Below, one piece after another: positions 17,711-25,788 of a DNA stretch of 64,000 nt (position 1 is the stretch's first letter; the number at the start of each line of letters is the position of its first letter). The DNA comes from JBBATK01 sp040398805 (GTDB taxonomy: Bacteria; Bacteroidota; Ignavibacteria; Kapaibacteriales; NICIL-2). A program made the translations under genes and the position numbers. Location: contig JBBATK010000001.1 of the NCBI GenBank assembly GCA_040398805.1, positions 434,001 through 498,000 on the forward strand, written 5' to 3'. The notes below the pieces were generated by a model that worked only from the letters and a program-made list of their open reading frames with translations, searched no databases and was not told the origin of the DNA.

Positions 17711-18224
17711 TGGTCGCCGCACTCCATAGCACCCCCAGAATCATGACCTGCCTGGTCGCCGTCATGATGACGATGTTCACGGGCGGCTGCGACAACCCCT
17801 TTGCGCCAAGGAAAGTGGAACGCACCCAGACCGCCGCGGGACTGGGTGACCAATCGACCATCGACGGCGTCTTCCAAAACTTCCGCTACTCGTACCTCAC
17901 GAAGGATACGCTTGTGTACGGACGTCTGTTGGATACGAACTTCACGTTCATCTTCCGCGATTATGACAAGGGCATCGATAAGTCGTGGGGACGGGACCAG
18001 GACATGATCGCCACGGCAGGACTGTTCCGAAGTTGCGAGTCGTTGGACCTGATCTGGAATAACGTCGTTTCGTCCGTGGGCGACTCCTTGGTGCGCGACA
18101 TATCTCGCGGCTTCAACCTGACGATCACCTTTTCCGCCAGCGACATCGTCTTCCTCCAGGGGCGCGTGAACCTCCGCATCTTCCGGGCGAAGAGCACGGA
18201 CGTGTGGATGATCCAGCGGTGGCG
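17710..18224 (+). CDS. Lipoprotein of unknown function, second of the pair (3' end lost in the scaffold gap)
   Basis: About 171 residues are present before the run of N. A clear lipobox (MFTGGC, cysteine at residue 27) follows a hydrophobic segment. The mature part aligns with the upstream lipoprotein, notably at VFQNFRYSYLTKDTLVYGRL and at the late WMIQRW. By comparison with its paralogue, some 20-25 residues are missing. The start ATG overlaps the previous stop by one base. Function unknown. Confidence 0.65.
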
Positions 18225-18324
18225 NNNNNNNNNNNNNNNNNNNNNNNNNNNNNNNNNNNNNNNNNNNNNNNNNNNNNNNNNNNNNNNNNNNNNNNNNNNN
18301 NNNNNNNNNNNNNNNNNNNNNNNN
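18225..18324. other. Assembly gap (100 N)
   Basis: Exactly 100 unknown bases, a usual placeholder for a gap of unknown size. It cuts the 3' ends of the second lipoprotein gene (plus strand) and folC (minus strand), which converge here. Apparent reading frames running through the N are artefacts. Confidence 0.99.
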
Positions 18325-19368
18325 GCAATCCTTGTCCTTCATCACGCCGAACACCCAGGCGAACCTCGTGTCCGCATACGGCGACCTGCGCAGAGTCTGC
18401 ACGCACTGCCGGATACATGCTTCGTTATGTCCTACATCAGCAAGGATGACCGGCTCCATGGAAACGCTCGACAATCTGCCCTCGATGCCGGTGTTCGTCA
18501 GCACGTTCTCGCACCCGCGGATGATGGATGCGTCGGCGACGTCCTGCAATTCCCGACAGACGTCGAGAGCAGCGATGACGCAGGCAAGATTCCGACCTTG
18601 GTGCTCCCCGGACAGCGGTGAGCGCACGTCGAGTTCCTGTCGCCTCGGATCCGTCCGGACGATGACCCGACGCTGATGAAGCTCGCGGTCTATGTCTCCG
18701 AAAACCACCCGTACCGCATCCTCGGCGATGACCACCGGTGATCCATGGAGTCGTGCCTCCCGACGAATGACCTCGCGAAGCCCTTCGCGCTGCTCACCCA
18801 CCACCACCGGCACACCCGGCTTGATGATTCCCGCTTTCTGGTAGCAGATCTCCTCCAGCGTCGTGCCCAGGTACTCCTGATGATCCATATCGATGGAGGT
18901 GATGATGGAGACAAGCGGTGTGATGACGTTCGTCGCATCGAAGCGACCGCCCATACCGGTTTCCAGCACCGCGATATCCACCGCCCGCTCGGCGAACGCG
19001 AGGAAGGCCATGACCGTCGTCACCTCGAAGAATGTCGCCTCGGTCTCGGCGATGAAGGGCTCGATGCGCTCATACAGCGCACAGATCTCCTCGTCCGTGA
19101 TACACGTTCCGTTGAATCGGATGCGCTCATGGAAACGATGGATGTGCGGGGACGTGTACAAACCCACCCGCATCCCCTCTTCTTGGAGGATGGACGCAAG
19201 GGTTGCACACACCGATCCCTTGCCGTTCGTGCCGGCCACGTGGACATATCGCACGCGAAGGTGCGGATCTCCCATCTTCGCGAGTAGGCGGAGGGTTCGC
19301 TCCAGACCGGGCTTGATCCCGAAGCGATGCATGCTGAACAGGCGCTCCAGTATGTGTTCTGTCGTCAT
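18325..19368 (-). CDS. folC: Folylpolyglutamate/dihydrofolate synthase, 3' end lost in the gap
   Basis: The 348 residues present show the Mur-ligase-like ATP site VAGTNGKGSVCATLASIL near residue 45, the SPHIHRFHERIR block, ETGMGGRFDATN, SIDMDHQEYLG and VILADVGHNEACI. The enzyme adds glutamate to folates and, in many bacteria, also to dihydropteroate. The start at 19368 (MTTEHILERLFSMHRFG) is the normal family N-terminus. Full-length members have about 420-430 residues, so roughly 75 are missing. It is divergent from mnmA, 78 bases apart, and the mnmA promoter lies in between. Confidence 0.92.
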
Positions 19369-19372
19369 GTGA

Positions 19373-19380
19373 TATCTTTG
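19373..19380 (+). promoter_or_regulatory. -7 box of mnmA (TATCTTTG)
   Basis: TATCTTTG matches TAnnTTTG exactly and lies 66 bases before the mnmA start, immediately next to the divergent folC start codon. Confidence 0.6.
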
Positions 19381-19446
19381 AATGATAAACGAATCGAGGG
19401 ACCTGTGCGTCACGGCGCTTGGAAACTCAATGTACGACGTTCCTTC

Positions 19447-20550
19447 ATGAAACGAAACCCCAAACGTGTGCTTCTCGGTATGTCCGGTGGTGTGGATTCC
19501 TCCGTGGCCGCCGCCTTGCTCGTGGAAGAAGGATACGAGGTCATCGGCGTCACCATGAAGACCTATCGCTATGAGGATGTCGGCGGCAATGTCGGGAACG
19601 ATTCCTCCTGCTGTTCGCTCGATGGCATCAATGATGCCCGACGCGTTGCGATGCAGCTTGGAATCCCGCATTACGTGGTGGACTTCAGCGGCACGTTCCG
19701 TGAGCACGTCATCGATCCCTTCATCAACGAGTACATGAGCGGGCGCACACCGAATCCCTGCGTGCAGTGCAACATCCATATCAAGTGGGCGGAGATGCTA
19801 CGCAAGGCGGATTCGCTCGGCGCGGAGTTCATCGCCACCGGTCACTACGCACACATCCGTTTCGATGACGCGCGCGGACGATACATGCTGTCGCGCGGAG
19901 GCGATACGCGCAAGGACCAATCCTATGCGCTCTGGGGATTGCCCCAGGAAGCGCTGTCACGAACGCTGTTCCCCCTGTCTCGGTACACGAAGGAGCAGTC
20001 ACGCCAAGTGGCGGAACGTGTGGGACTCACCGTGGCGAAGAAGAAGGAGTCGTACGAAATCTGCTTCATACCGGACAACGACTACAACCGCTTCCTCCGG
20101 GACAACGTCCGGGACCTTGACGACAACGTCCGCGGGGGCGACGTGGTGCTTGACGACACGGTGATCGCCAAGCACGACGGCTACCCCTTCTATACGGTGG
20201 GTCAGCGTCGCGGTTTGGGAATCGCCCACGAGGAACCCTTGTTCGTCCTGAACGTGCTGTCGGATACCAACACCCTCGTCGTGGGTACGGAGGAGAAACT
20301 CCTGCACGCTCATCTTCGTGCAAAAGATGTCAACCTCATCGGTCGTGGCGACCTGTCGGTCCCGGAGGAACTCACGGTGAAAATCCGATACAAGGATGAA
20401 GGGGCCCGGGCGGTATGCTCGCTCGACGAACGCGGAGAGTTGACGGTGGATTTCCTCGAGCCGCGGCGCGCCATTACGCCAGGTCAGTCCCTCGTGATGT
20501 ACGACGGAGACGATGTCATCGGCGGCGGTATCATTTCCGAGCGTTGGTGA
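19447..20550 (+). CDS. mnmA: tRNA 2-thiouridine(34) synthase MnmA
   Basis: The 367-residue enzyme thiolates the wobble uridine of Lys, Glu and Gln tRNAs. Visible are the PP-loop GMSGGVDSS at residue 12, the first catalytic cysteine in NPCVQCN near residue 103, the TGHYAHI block, and the second cysteine in ESYEICFIPD near residue 200, followed by YTVGQRRGLGIA. The length is normal. The ATG at 19447 gives the usual N-terminus (MKRNPKRVLLGMSGG). Its last 20 bases overlap the 3' end of the convergent glycosyltransferase gene. Confidence 0.96.
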   Translation: MKRNPKRVLLGMSGGVDSSVAAALLVEEGYEVIGVTMKTYRYEDVGGNVGNDSSCCSLDGINDARRVAMQLGIPHYVVDFSGTFREHVIDPFINEYMSGRTPNPCVQCNIHIKWAEMLRKADSLGAEFIATGHYAHIRFDDARGRYMLSRGGDTRKDQSYALWGLPQEALSRTLFPLSRYTKEQSRQVAERVGLTVAKKKESYEICFIPDNDYNRFLRDNVRDLDDNVRGGDVVLDDTVIAKHDGYPFYTVGQRRGLGIAHEEPLFVLNVLSDTNTLVVGTEEKLLHAHLRAKDVNLIGRGDLSVPEELTVKIRYKDEGARAVCSLDERGELTVDFLEPRRAITPGQSLVMYDGDDVIGGGIISERW

Positions 20551-21736
20551 GTAGCTCGTATTCACGGTACATCTTCCCTATCTCTTCGGACCATTCATGA
20601 TGCGCACGCACGTACGCACGGGCCCGCAGCGACAACCGTTGCCGCCCGTCGACGTCCGTGAGCAGTCCGATGATATACCTCGCCTGCTCGGCGGGATCAT
20701 CACTCACGTGCAGTCCGTCCTCTGCGGTCGCCTCCACGCCCTCCGCGCCGACATGCGTGGCAACGACGGGCAAGCCTGCCGCCATCGCTTCCATGATCTT
20801 GATACGGACACCGCTCCCCACGAATAGCGGACACACGAAGACCGACGCTGCGTGATAATGCTCCTGCATCACCGGCACATAGCCGAGTGCGTGAATGCCG
20901 CGGTCTTGAGCGTTCGTGAATTCCTCCGGGAGGTTCTTTCCGGGCAGGATGAGTCGCACCTGCGGAAGGTCGGCACGAACAAGCGGTAGGACCCGGGAGA
21001 CGAACCATTGCAACCCACGGACGTTGTGTATCCACGACCAGGAAGCGGCAAGGATGAGGTCGTATGGTTCACTTTTACGATCATCGGCAGGCGACCATTC
21101 TGCGGTGTTCACACCCGCGGCTGCCGTCGCGATGCGGGCATCGGGTGCAAGCTCGCGAGCACGACGTTCATCCACACTGCTCATGGTCCACGAGATATCG
21201 CACGAGGCGATACACGCAGCTTCCGCCCTTCTGAGTTTTGTGGCCTGCGATTGCACGAACCAACGTCTGGGATCGCTCGCGGACAGACTGTCCGCATACC
21301 GTTGCCAGATCATCCACTCGACATTGTGCAAGCGCAACCCGACGGGCAGATCGTAGGCGCTCTTCAATGCTAGCGCCAGGGGCGCCATGGCCGTATGGTC
21401 GGCATGGACAAGGTCGAAGCGCTCCTTCTCGCACAACGCGGAAATGGCGGATGTCACCTCCGCCGACCCGTGCTTGCGCAGATACAGCGGCTGCGACGAG
21501 AGCACGGAGGATGCGACGGCCGCGACGGTATTCCGCGTGGAATGGCGGAGATGCACATGCCGGAAGGTGACACCCTCGTGAGTGCGCACTTCATCGCTGT
21601 TCACGTGTTCGTCCAGGGAAATCACCGTCATGTCGGCCCCGCATCGTGCCAGATGCTTCGTCACATTCCACATGCTGATCCGCCCGCCGTCGTCGGCAGG
21701 AAGCATGGTACGGGGAGTGAGTTGAAGGATTTTCAT
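20531..21736 (-). CDS. Glycosyltransferase, GT4-like family
   Basis: The 401-residue protein has the two-domain GT-B layout. The N-terminal half has a glycine-rich acceptor segment (TPRTMLPADDGGRISMWNV) and the C-terminal half the donor-binding block VFVCPLFVGSGVRIKIMEAM followed by AAGLPVVATHVGAEG, which contains the usual glutamate. Sugar donor and acceptor cannot be read from sequence; surface polysaccharide or protein glycosylation is possible. The start at 21736 (MKILQLTPRTM) fits the family. It is a single gene, divergent from kbl, with a weak -7 box TATCTTGC at 21755-21762 (minus strand). Its 3' end overlaps mnmA by 20 bases. Confidence 0.85.
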   Translation of the reverse strand: MKILQLTPRTMLPADDGGRISMWNVTKHLARCGADMTVISLDEHVNSDEVRTHEGVTFRHVHLRHSTRNTVAAVASSVLSSQPLYLRKHGSAEVTSAISALCEKERFDLVHADHTAMAPLALALKSAYDLPVGLRLHNVEWMIWQRYADSLSASDPRRWFVQSQATKLRRAEAACIASCDISWTMSSVDERRARELAPDARIATAAAGVNTAEWSPADDRKSEPYDLILAASWSWIHNVRGLQWFVSRVLPLVRADLPQVRLILPGKNLPEEFTNAQDRGIHALGYVPVMQEHYHAASVFVCPLFVGSGVRIKIMEAMAAGLPVVATHVGAEGVEATAEDGLHVSDDPAEQARYIIGLLTDVDGRQRLSLRARAYVRAHHEWSEEIGKMYREYELLTNARK

Positions 21737-21777
21737 GCGCGGGATGTATTGTTCGCAAGATAGCATCGCAGAGCTGT

Positions 21778-21785
21778 TATTTTCG
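21778..21785 (+). promoter_or_regulatory. Probable -7 box of kbl (TATTTTCG)
   Basis: TATTTTCG, one base from consensus, lies 59 bases before the kbl start, back to back with a weaker minus-strand box for the glycosyltransferase. Confidence 0.45.
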
Positions 21786-21844
21786 CGAGACGGCAGCGCC
21801 GGCGGGCGACCGCACCATCACTGATCATTTTCCATCGGAGTACC

Positions 21845-23044
21845 ATGTACGGAGCATTTCAATCACACCTGGCCGGCGAATTGTCGTCCATCCGCTCAGC
21901 GGGACTGTTCAAGGAGGAGCGTATCATCACGTCCCCGCAATCAACGGAAATCACCGTAACCGGTCGGTCCGAACCTGTCTTGAATTTCTGCGCGAACAAC
22001 TATCTCGGACTTTCCTCGCATCCTGATGTCATCGCCGCGGCAAAGCGGGCCTTGGACACCCATGGTTTCGGTATGTCGTCCGTGCGATTCATCTGTGGAA
22101 CGCAAGATCTCCACAAGGAGCTTGAAGAGAAGATCGCGAGCTTCTGTCAGACGGATGATACGATTCTCTATGCCGCATGTTTCGATGCCAACGGAGGCGT
22201 GTTCGAGCCCCTTCTCGACGAGCGTGATGCGATCGTGAGCGATGAACTCAACCATGCTTCCATCATCGACGGTGTGCGCTTGTGCAAAGCCAAACGCTAT
22301 CGCTACAAGAGCGGTAACATGGAAGAACTGGAGGCGCAATTGCAGAAGGCGCGGGAGGACGGTGTGCGCTTCATCATGATCGCCACCGATGCGGTGTTCA
22401 GCATGGATGGCACGGTCGCTCCTTTGGATCGCATCTGCGACTTGGCCGACAAGTACGAAGCCCTCGTCATGGTGGACGAATGTCATTCCATGGGCTTCAT
22501 GGGCAAGAACGGTCGCGGCGTCGTGGAGATGTGCGGGGTGACCGGTCGCGTCGACATCATTACGGGAACCCTTGGTAAGGCGTTGGGAGGCGGTATCGGA
22601 GGATTCACGACGGGGCGCAAGGAAATCATCGAACTCCTCCGCCAGCGCTCACGTCCGTATCTCTTCAGCAACTCCCTCCCTCCCAGCGTGGTCGGAGCGA
22701 GCATCACCGTTTTCGACCTGCTGAGCTCGACGACGGAGCTTCGCGACCGGTTGGAGAGCAATACTCTGTATTTCCGCGAGCGTATGACGGCGCTGGGGTT
22801 CGACATCAAGCCGGGCACTCACCCCATCACACCGATCATGGTGTACGATGCGAAGAAGGCGCAGGATTACGCGCGGGCACTCCTCGACGAAGGCGTGTAT
22901 GTGATAGGATTCTTCTATCCCGTCGTCCCCAAAGACCTTGCCCGAATCCGCGTGCAGATCAGTGCTGCGCACACGAGAGAGCAACTCGACCGGGCCATCG
23001 ATGCGTTCAGCCGGGTCGGCCGGACCTTAGGTATCATTTCGTGA
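21845..23044 (+). CDS. kbl: Glycine C-acetyltransferase (2-amino-3-ketobutyrate CoA ligase)
   Basis: The 399-residue PLP enzyme belongs to the alpha-oxoamine synthases. The N-terminal NFCANNYLGLSSHP, the SSVRFICGTQDLHKELE block and the PLP lysine in TGTLGKALGGGIGGF (near residue 242) match Kbl better than BioF or serine palmitoyltransferase. It would split 2-amino-3-oxobutyrate and CoA into glycine and acetyl-CoA in threonine breakdown, or run in reverse. No threonine dehydrogenase is beside it. GGAG eight bases before the ATG is a good ribosome-binding site. A DUF1003 gene follows 58 bases later. Confidence 0.92.
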   Translation: MYGAFQSHLAGELSSIRSAGLFKEERIITSPQSTEITVTGRSEPVLNFCANNYLGLSSHPDVIAAAKRALDTHGFGMSSVRFICGTQDLHKELEEKIASFCQTDDTILYAACFDANGGVFEPLLDERDAIVSDELNHASIIDGVRLCKAKRYRYKSGNMEELEAQLQKAREDGVRFIMIATDAVFSMDGTVAPLDRICDLADKYEALVMVDECHSMGFMGKNGRGVVEMCGVTGRVDIITGTLGKALGGGIGGFTTGRKEIIELLRQRSRPYLFSNSLPPSVVGASITVFDLLSSTTELRDRLESNTLYFRERMTALGFDIKPGTHPITPIMVYDAKKAQDYARALLDEGVYVIGFFYPVVPKDLARIRVQISAAHTREQLDRAIDAFSRVGRTLGIIS

Positions 23045-23102
23045 CGGCGTTGATGCCCACGGTGATACGACGAGACACCAGAACGAACCAAGGAAAGAGG
23101 AT

Positions 23103-23684
23103 ATGATGACGCCGAACGAGATCCGGCAGATGTTGCTGGATGAGGATGAACAACTGAAGAGACTCCACGACATCGTCTCGAAGACCATCGAGGAAGAAGG
23201 ATTGATCGTCGAGAATCTGCTTCATCCCGCCATCGAAACCTTGTCACCGGGACAGCGCCTATCGGATAAAGTGGCGCAGTTCGGCGGAAGTTGGGCCTTC
23301 ATTCTCAGCTTCGTGGGGTTGCTGGTACTGTGGATAGCCGTCAACGCCTTCGTCCTTGCAGAGAAGGCGTACGACCCCTATCCGTTCATTCTCTTGAATC
23401 TCATCCTCTCCTGTGTTGCGGCATTGCAGGCCCCTATCATCATGATGAGTCAGAACCGGCAGGAGGAGAAGGATCGCCGCAGGTCCGAGAACGACTACAT
23501 GGTGAACCTGAAAGCCGAACTCCAGATTCGCAGCTTGCAGCAGAAGATAGATTTGCTCTTCGAAAAGCAATTGAAAGCGTTGATCAATTCCCAGGCGGAG
23601 CAATTGACCATTCTCGAGGAATTGCAGCAACGATTCCTGAACGATAGTCGTGGTGATGACACGAAGTCCGGAACCCCCGGTTAG
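23103..23684 (+). CDS. DUF1003 membrane protein
   Basis: The 193-residue protein has the DUF1003 layout: a soluble N-terminus, the GQRLSDKVAQFGGSWAFI lead-in, two closely spaced membrane segments (about residues 60-80 and 95-115) with a YDPYPFILLNLILS loop between them, and MMSQNRQEEKDR after the second. The C-terminal 70 residues form a charged coiled coil. Its function is not established; relatives are inner-membrane proteins. AGGAAAGAGG lies directly before the start, and ATG at 23103 or 23106 are both possible. It may be cotranscribed with kbl. Confidence 0.82.
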   Translation: MMTPNEIRQMLLDEDEQLKRLHDIVSKTIEEEGLIVENLLHPAIETLSPGQRLSDKVAQFGGSWAFILSFVGLLVLWIAVNAFVLAEKAYDPYPFILLNLILSCVAALQAPIIMMSQNRQEEKDRRRSENDYMVNLKAELQIRSLQQKIDLLFEKQLKALINSQAEQLTILEELQQRFLNDSRGDDTKSGTPG

Positions 23685-23997
23685 TACCGATCTTTCCGAC
23701 GCCCGTGCGGTGGATGCATGTATCCGGATGCGTCGGCGTGCTTTCCGCGCATGTACAGGATAGCCTATCCTCTGCCGATAAACCACGTAGCGCCGACACC
23801 TGCTCGCGACTCGTTTTCACGATGTCATATTAGGAGTATTCGCTCGACGATGTGTGAGCGAAGACGTCCTCGAATCGCACCAGGAAAAAGAGACGTGATC
23901 GCCACAAGATTGTGGCGTTTTCACCGTCTACCTCGGCACAAACTGCTATTTTTGCGGGCAGCAAAACATCAATCACCCACTATCAACGAGCTTCGTC
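23685..23997 (+). other. 313-base intergenic region before the kor operon
   Basis: No gene is seen. A hairpin with a 7-bp stem (CGCCACA / TGTGGCG, tetraloop AGAT) at 23900-23917, followed by TTTT, may end upstream transcription. A perfect TAnnTTTG box follows at 23947-23954. The first 200 bases show nothing recognisable. Confidence 0.6.
23947..23954 (+). promoter_or_regulatory. -7 box of the kor operon (TATTTTTG)
   Basis: TATTTTTG matches TAnnTTTG exactly and lies 43 bases before the TTG start of the first kor-operon gene. Confidence 0.6.
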
Positions 23998-25788
23998 TTG
24001 AAACCTACAGATATTTCCGATCCGGAGTATTTTCACAAAGTAGTTGATTGTCAGTATGCGTGTCCGGCGCATACCCCCGTGCCTGAATATATCCGCCTCA
24101 TCGCGGCTGAGCGCTACACCGAAGCCTACATGATCAACTGGGAATCGAACGTTTTCCCGGGAATTCTTGGCCGCACGTGCGACAGACCATGCGAACCCGC
24201 ATGCCGTCGTGTCCGCGTAGAGGAAGAGCCGGTGGCGATCTGCCGATTGAAACGCGTGGCCGCGGATAACAAGAGTGGTGTGGAGGATCTCATCCCGAAG
24301 GGCCCGTTCCCGTCGAACGGAAAAAAGGTGGCCCTCATCGGCGGCGGTCCTGCATCGCTGACGGTAGCGCGCGACCTTGCCCCGCTCGGATATGAGATAC
24401 ACCTTTTCGATGAAATGGAATTCGGTGGCGGAATGATGCGTAGCCAGATCCCCTCGTTCCGTCTCCCCTTGTCCGTCCTGAATGAAGAAGTCGATTACGT
24501 CTTGAACATGGGTATCCACACCCACTTCAAGCACTATGTCTCCAGTCTGCGCGATGTCTTGGCCAAAGATTACGATGCGGTGTTCGTAGGAACAGGTGCG
24601 CCGCGCGGTCGAGATATCAACATTCCCGGACGGGAAGAGGCAGCGAAGAACATCCATATCGGAATCGAGTGGTTGGCGAATGTGGCCTTCGAACACACGG
24701 CCATCGTAGGAAAGAATGTCATTGTTCTTGGTGGCGGTAACACGGCTATGGACTGTTGCCGGACGTCACGTCGTCTTGGTGGCGAGAATGTCAAAGTCGT
24801 TGTGCGCAGTCCGTTCTCGGAGATGAAAGCATCGCCGTGGGAGAAGGAAGATGCCATGCATGAGGACATCCCCATCATCGACAACCATGTACCGAAAACG
24901 TTTGTCGTTGAGAACGGTGTTCTCAAGGGAATGACCTTTGAAAAAGTCAAGGCCGTCTACGACGAGAAGGGCAAGCGTCAACTCGTCCCCACCGGGGAGC
25001 CGGACGTGTTCATCGAAGCGGACGACGTCCTGGTGGCCATCGGTCAGGAGAACAGCTTCCCGTGGATCGAGCGCGATCTGGGCCTGCAATTCGACAAATG
25101 GGATATGCCCGTGGTGAACGAGTCATCGTTCCAATCCACGCTGCCCAAGGTCTTCTTCGGTGGTGATGCTGCGTTCGGTCCGAAGAACGTCATCACGGCC
25201 GTCGCGCAAGGTCACCAGGCGGCAGTGTCCATCGACCTCTTCTGCAACGGCAAATCCGTGCTCGAGCGTCCTGCTCCGTACACGAACCTTGTGAGCCAGA
25301 AAATGGGCATCCACGAGTGGATCTACGACAGTGCCGTCACGACGGATCAGCGCTACAAGGTACCGCATGCGGACAAGTCGATCACTCTTACGGACCGCAA
25401 GAAGGAAGTCGAACTGGGGTTCGATCGTTCGACCGGTTTTCACGAGGCGCAACGCTGCTTGAACTGCGATGTGCAGACCGTCTTCTCCGCTCCGCGCTGT
25501 ATCGAGTGCGATGCGTGCGTGGACATCTGCCCCACGTCGTGTATCAACTTCACCGTGAACGGTGAGGAGGAAGACCTTCGCGGGCGCCTGTTGGCACCGG
25601 CCCTCGTGACAAGTCAGGACTTGTATGTGGCGGACGGATTGAAAACGGAGCGCGTGATGGTGAAGGATGAGAACGTCTGTCTGCATTGCGGACTATGCGC
25701 TGAGCGCTGTCCGACGGCAGCATGGGACATGCAGAAGTTTGTCTATCAAGTAATGAAGGCTGGAAATCAATGTCGAGTAATAGCATGA
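23998..25788 (+). CDS. GltD-like FAD/NAD(P) oxidoreductase fused to a two-cluster ferredoxin
   Basis: The 596-residue protein has three parts. Residues 10-75 hold cysteines of a glutamate-synthase small-subunit type iron-sulfur domain (CQYACPAH, CDRPCEPACRR). Residues 100-440 hold a pyridine-nucleotide-disulfide oxidoreductase core with GGGPASLTVARDL (FAD) and GGGNTAMDCCRTSRRL (NAD(P)H). Residues 490-590 hold two 4Fe-4S motifs, CIECDACVDICPTSC and CLHCGLCAERCPTAA. It starts with TTG at 23998, as no earlier ATG fits. It overlaps korA by 19 bases, so it probably passes electrons between NAD(P)H and the ferredoxin linked to Kor. That role is inference; it is not a true GltD because no gltB is nearby. 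Confidence 0.82.
   Translation: MKPTDISDPEYFHKVVDCQYACPAHTPVPEYIRLIAAERYTEAYMINWESNVFPGILGRTCDRPCEPACRRVRVEEEPVAICRLKRVAADNKSGVEDLIPKGPFPSNGKKVALIGGGPASLTVARDLAPLGYEIHLFDEMEFGGGMMRSQIPSFRLPLSVLNEEVDYVLNMGIHTHFKHYVSSLRDVLAKDYDAVFVGTGAPRGRDINIPGREEAAKNIHIGIEWLANVAFEHTAIVGKNVIVLGGGNTAMDCCRTSRRLGGENVKVVVRSPFSEMKASPWEKEDAMHEDIPIIDNHVPKTFVVENGVLKGMTFEKVKAVYDEKGKRQLVPTGEPDVFIEADDVLVAIGQENSFPWIERDLGLQFDKWDMPVVNESSFQSTLPKVFFGGDAAFGPKNVITAVAQGHQAAVSIDLFCNGKSVLERPAPYTNLVSQKMGIHEWIYDSAVTTDQRYKVPHADKSITLTDRKKEVELGFDRSTGFHEAQRCLNCDVQTVFSAPRCIECDACVDICPTSCINFTVNGEEEDLRGRLLAPALVTSQDLYVADGLKTERVMVKDENVCLHCGLCAERCPTAAWDMQKFVYQVMKAGNQCRVIA

Noticed and set aside
17710..18621. Lipoprotein frame extended through the N gap on the plus strand
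   Set aside because: Sequence after the gap is antisense to folC; the true 3' end is missing.
17524..19779. Continuous frame running through the N gap on the minus strand
   Set aside because: It joins folC to an antisense shadow of the lipoprotein genes only because unknown bases are read as open.
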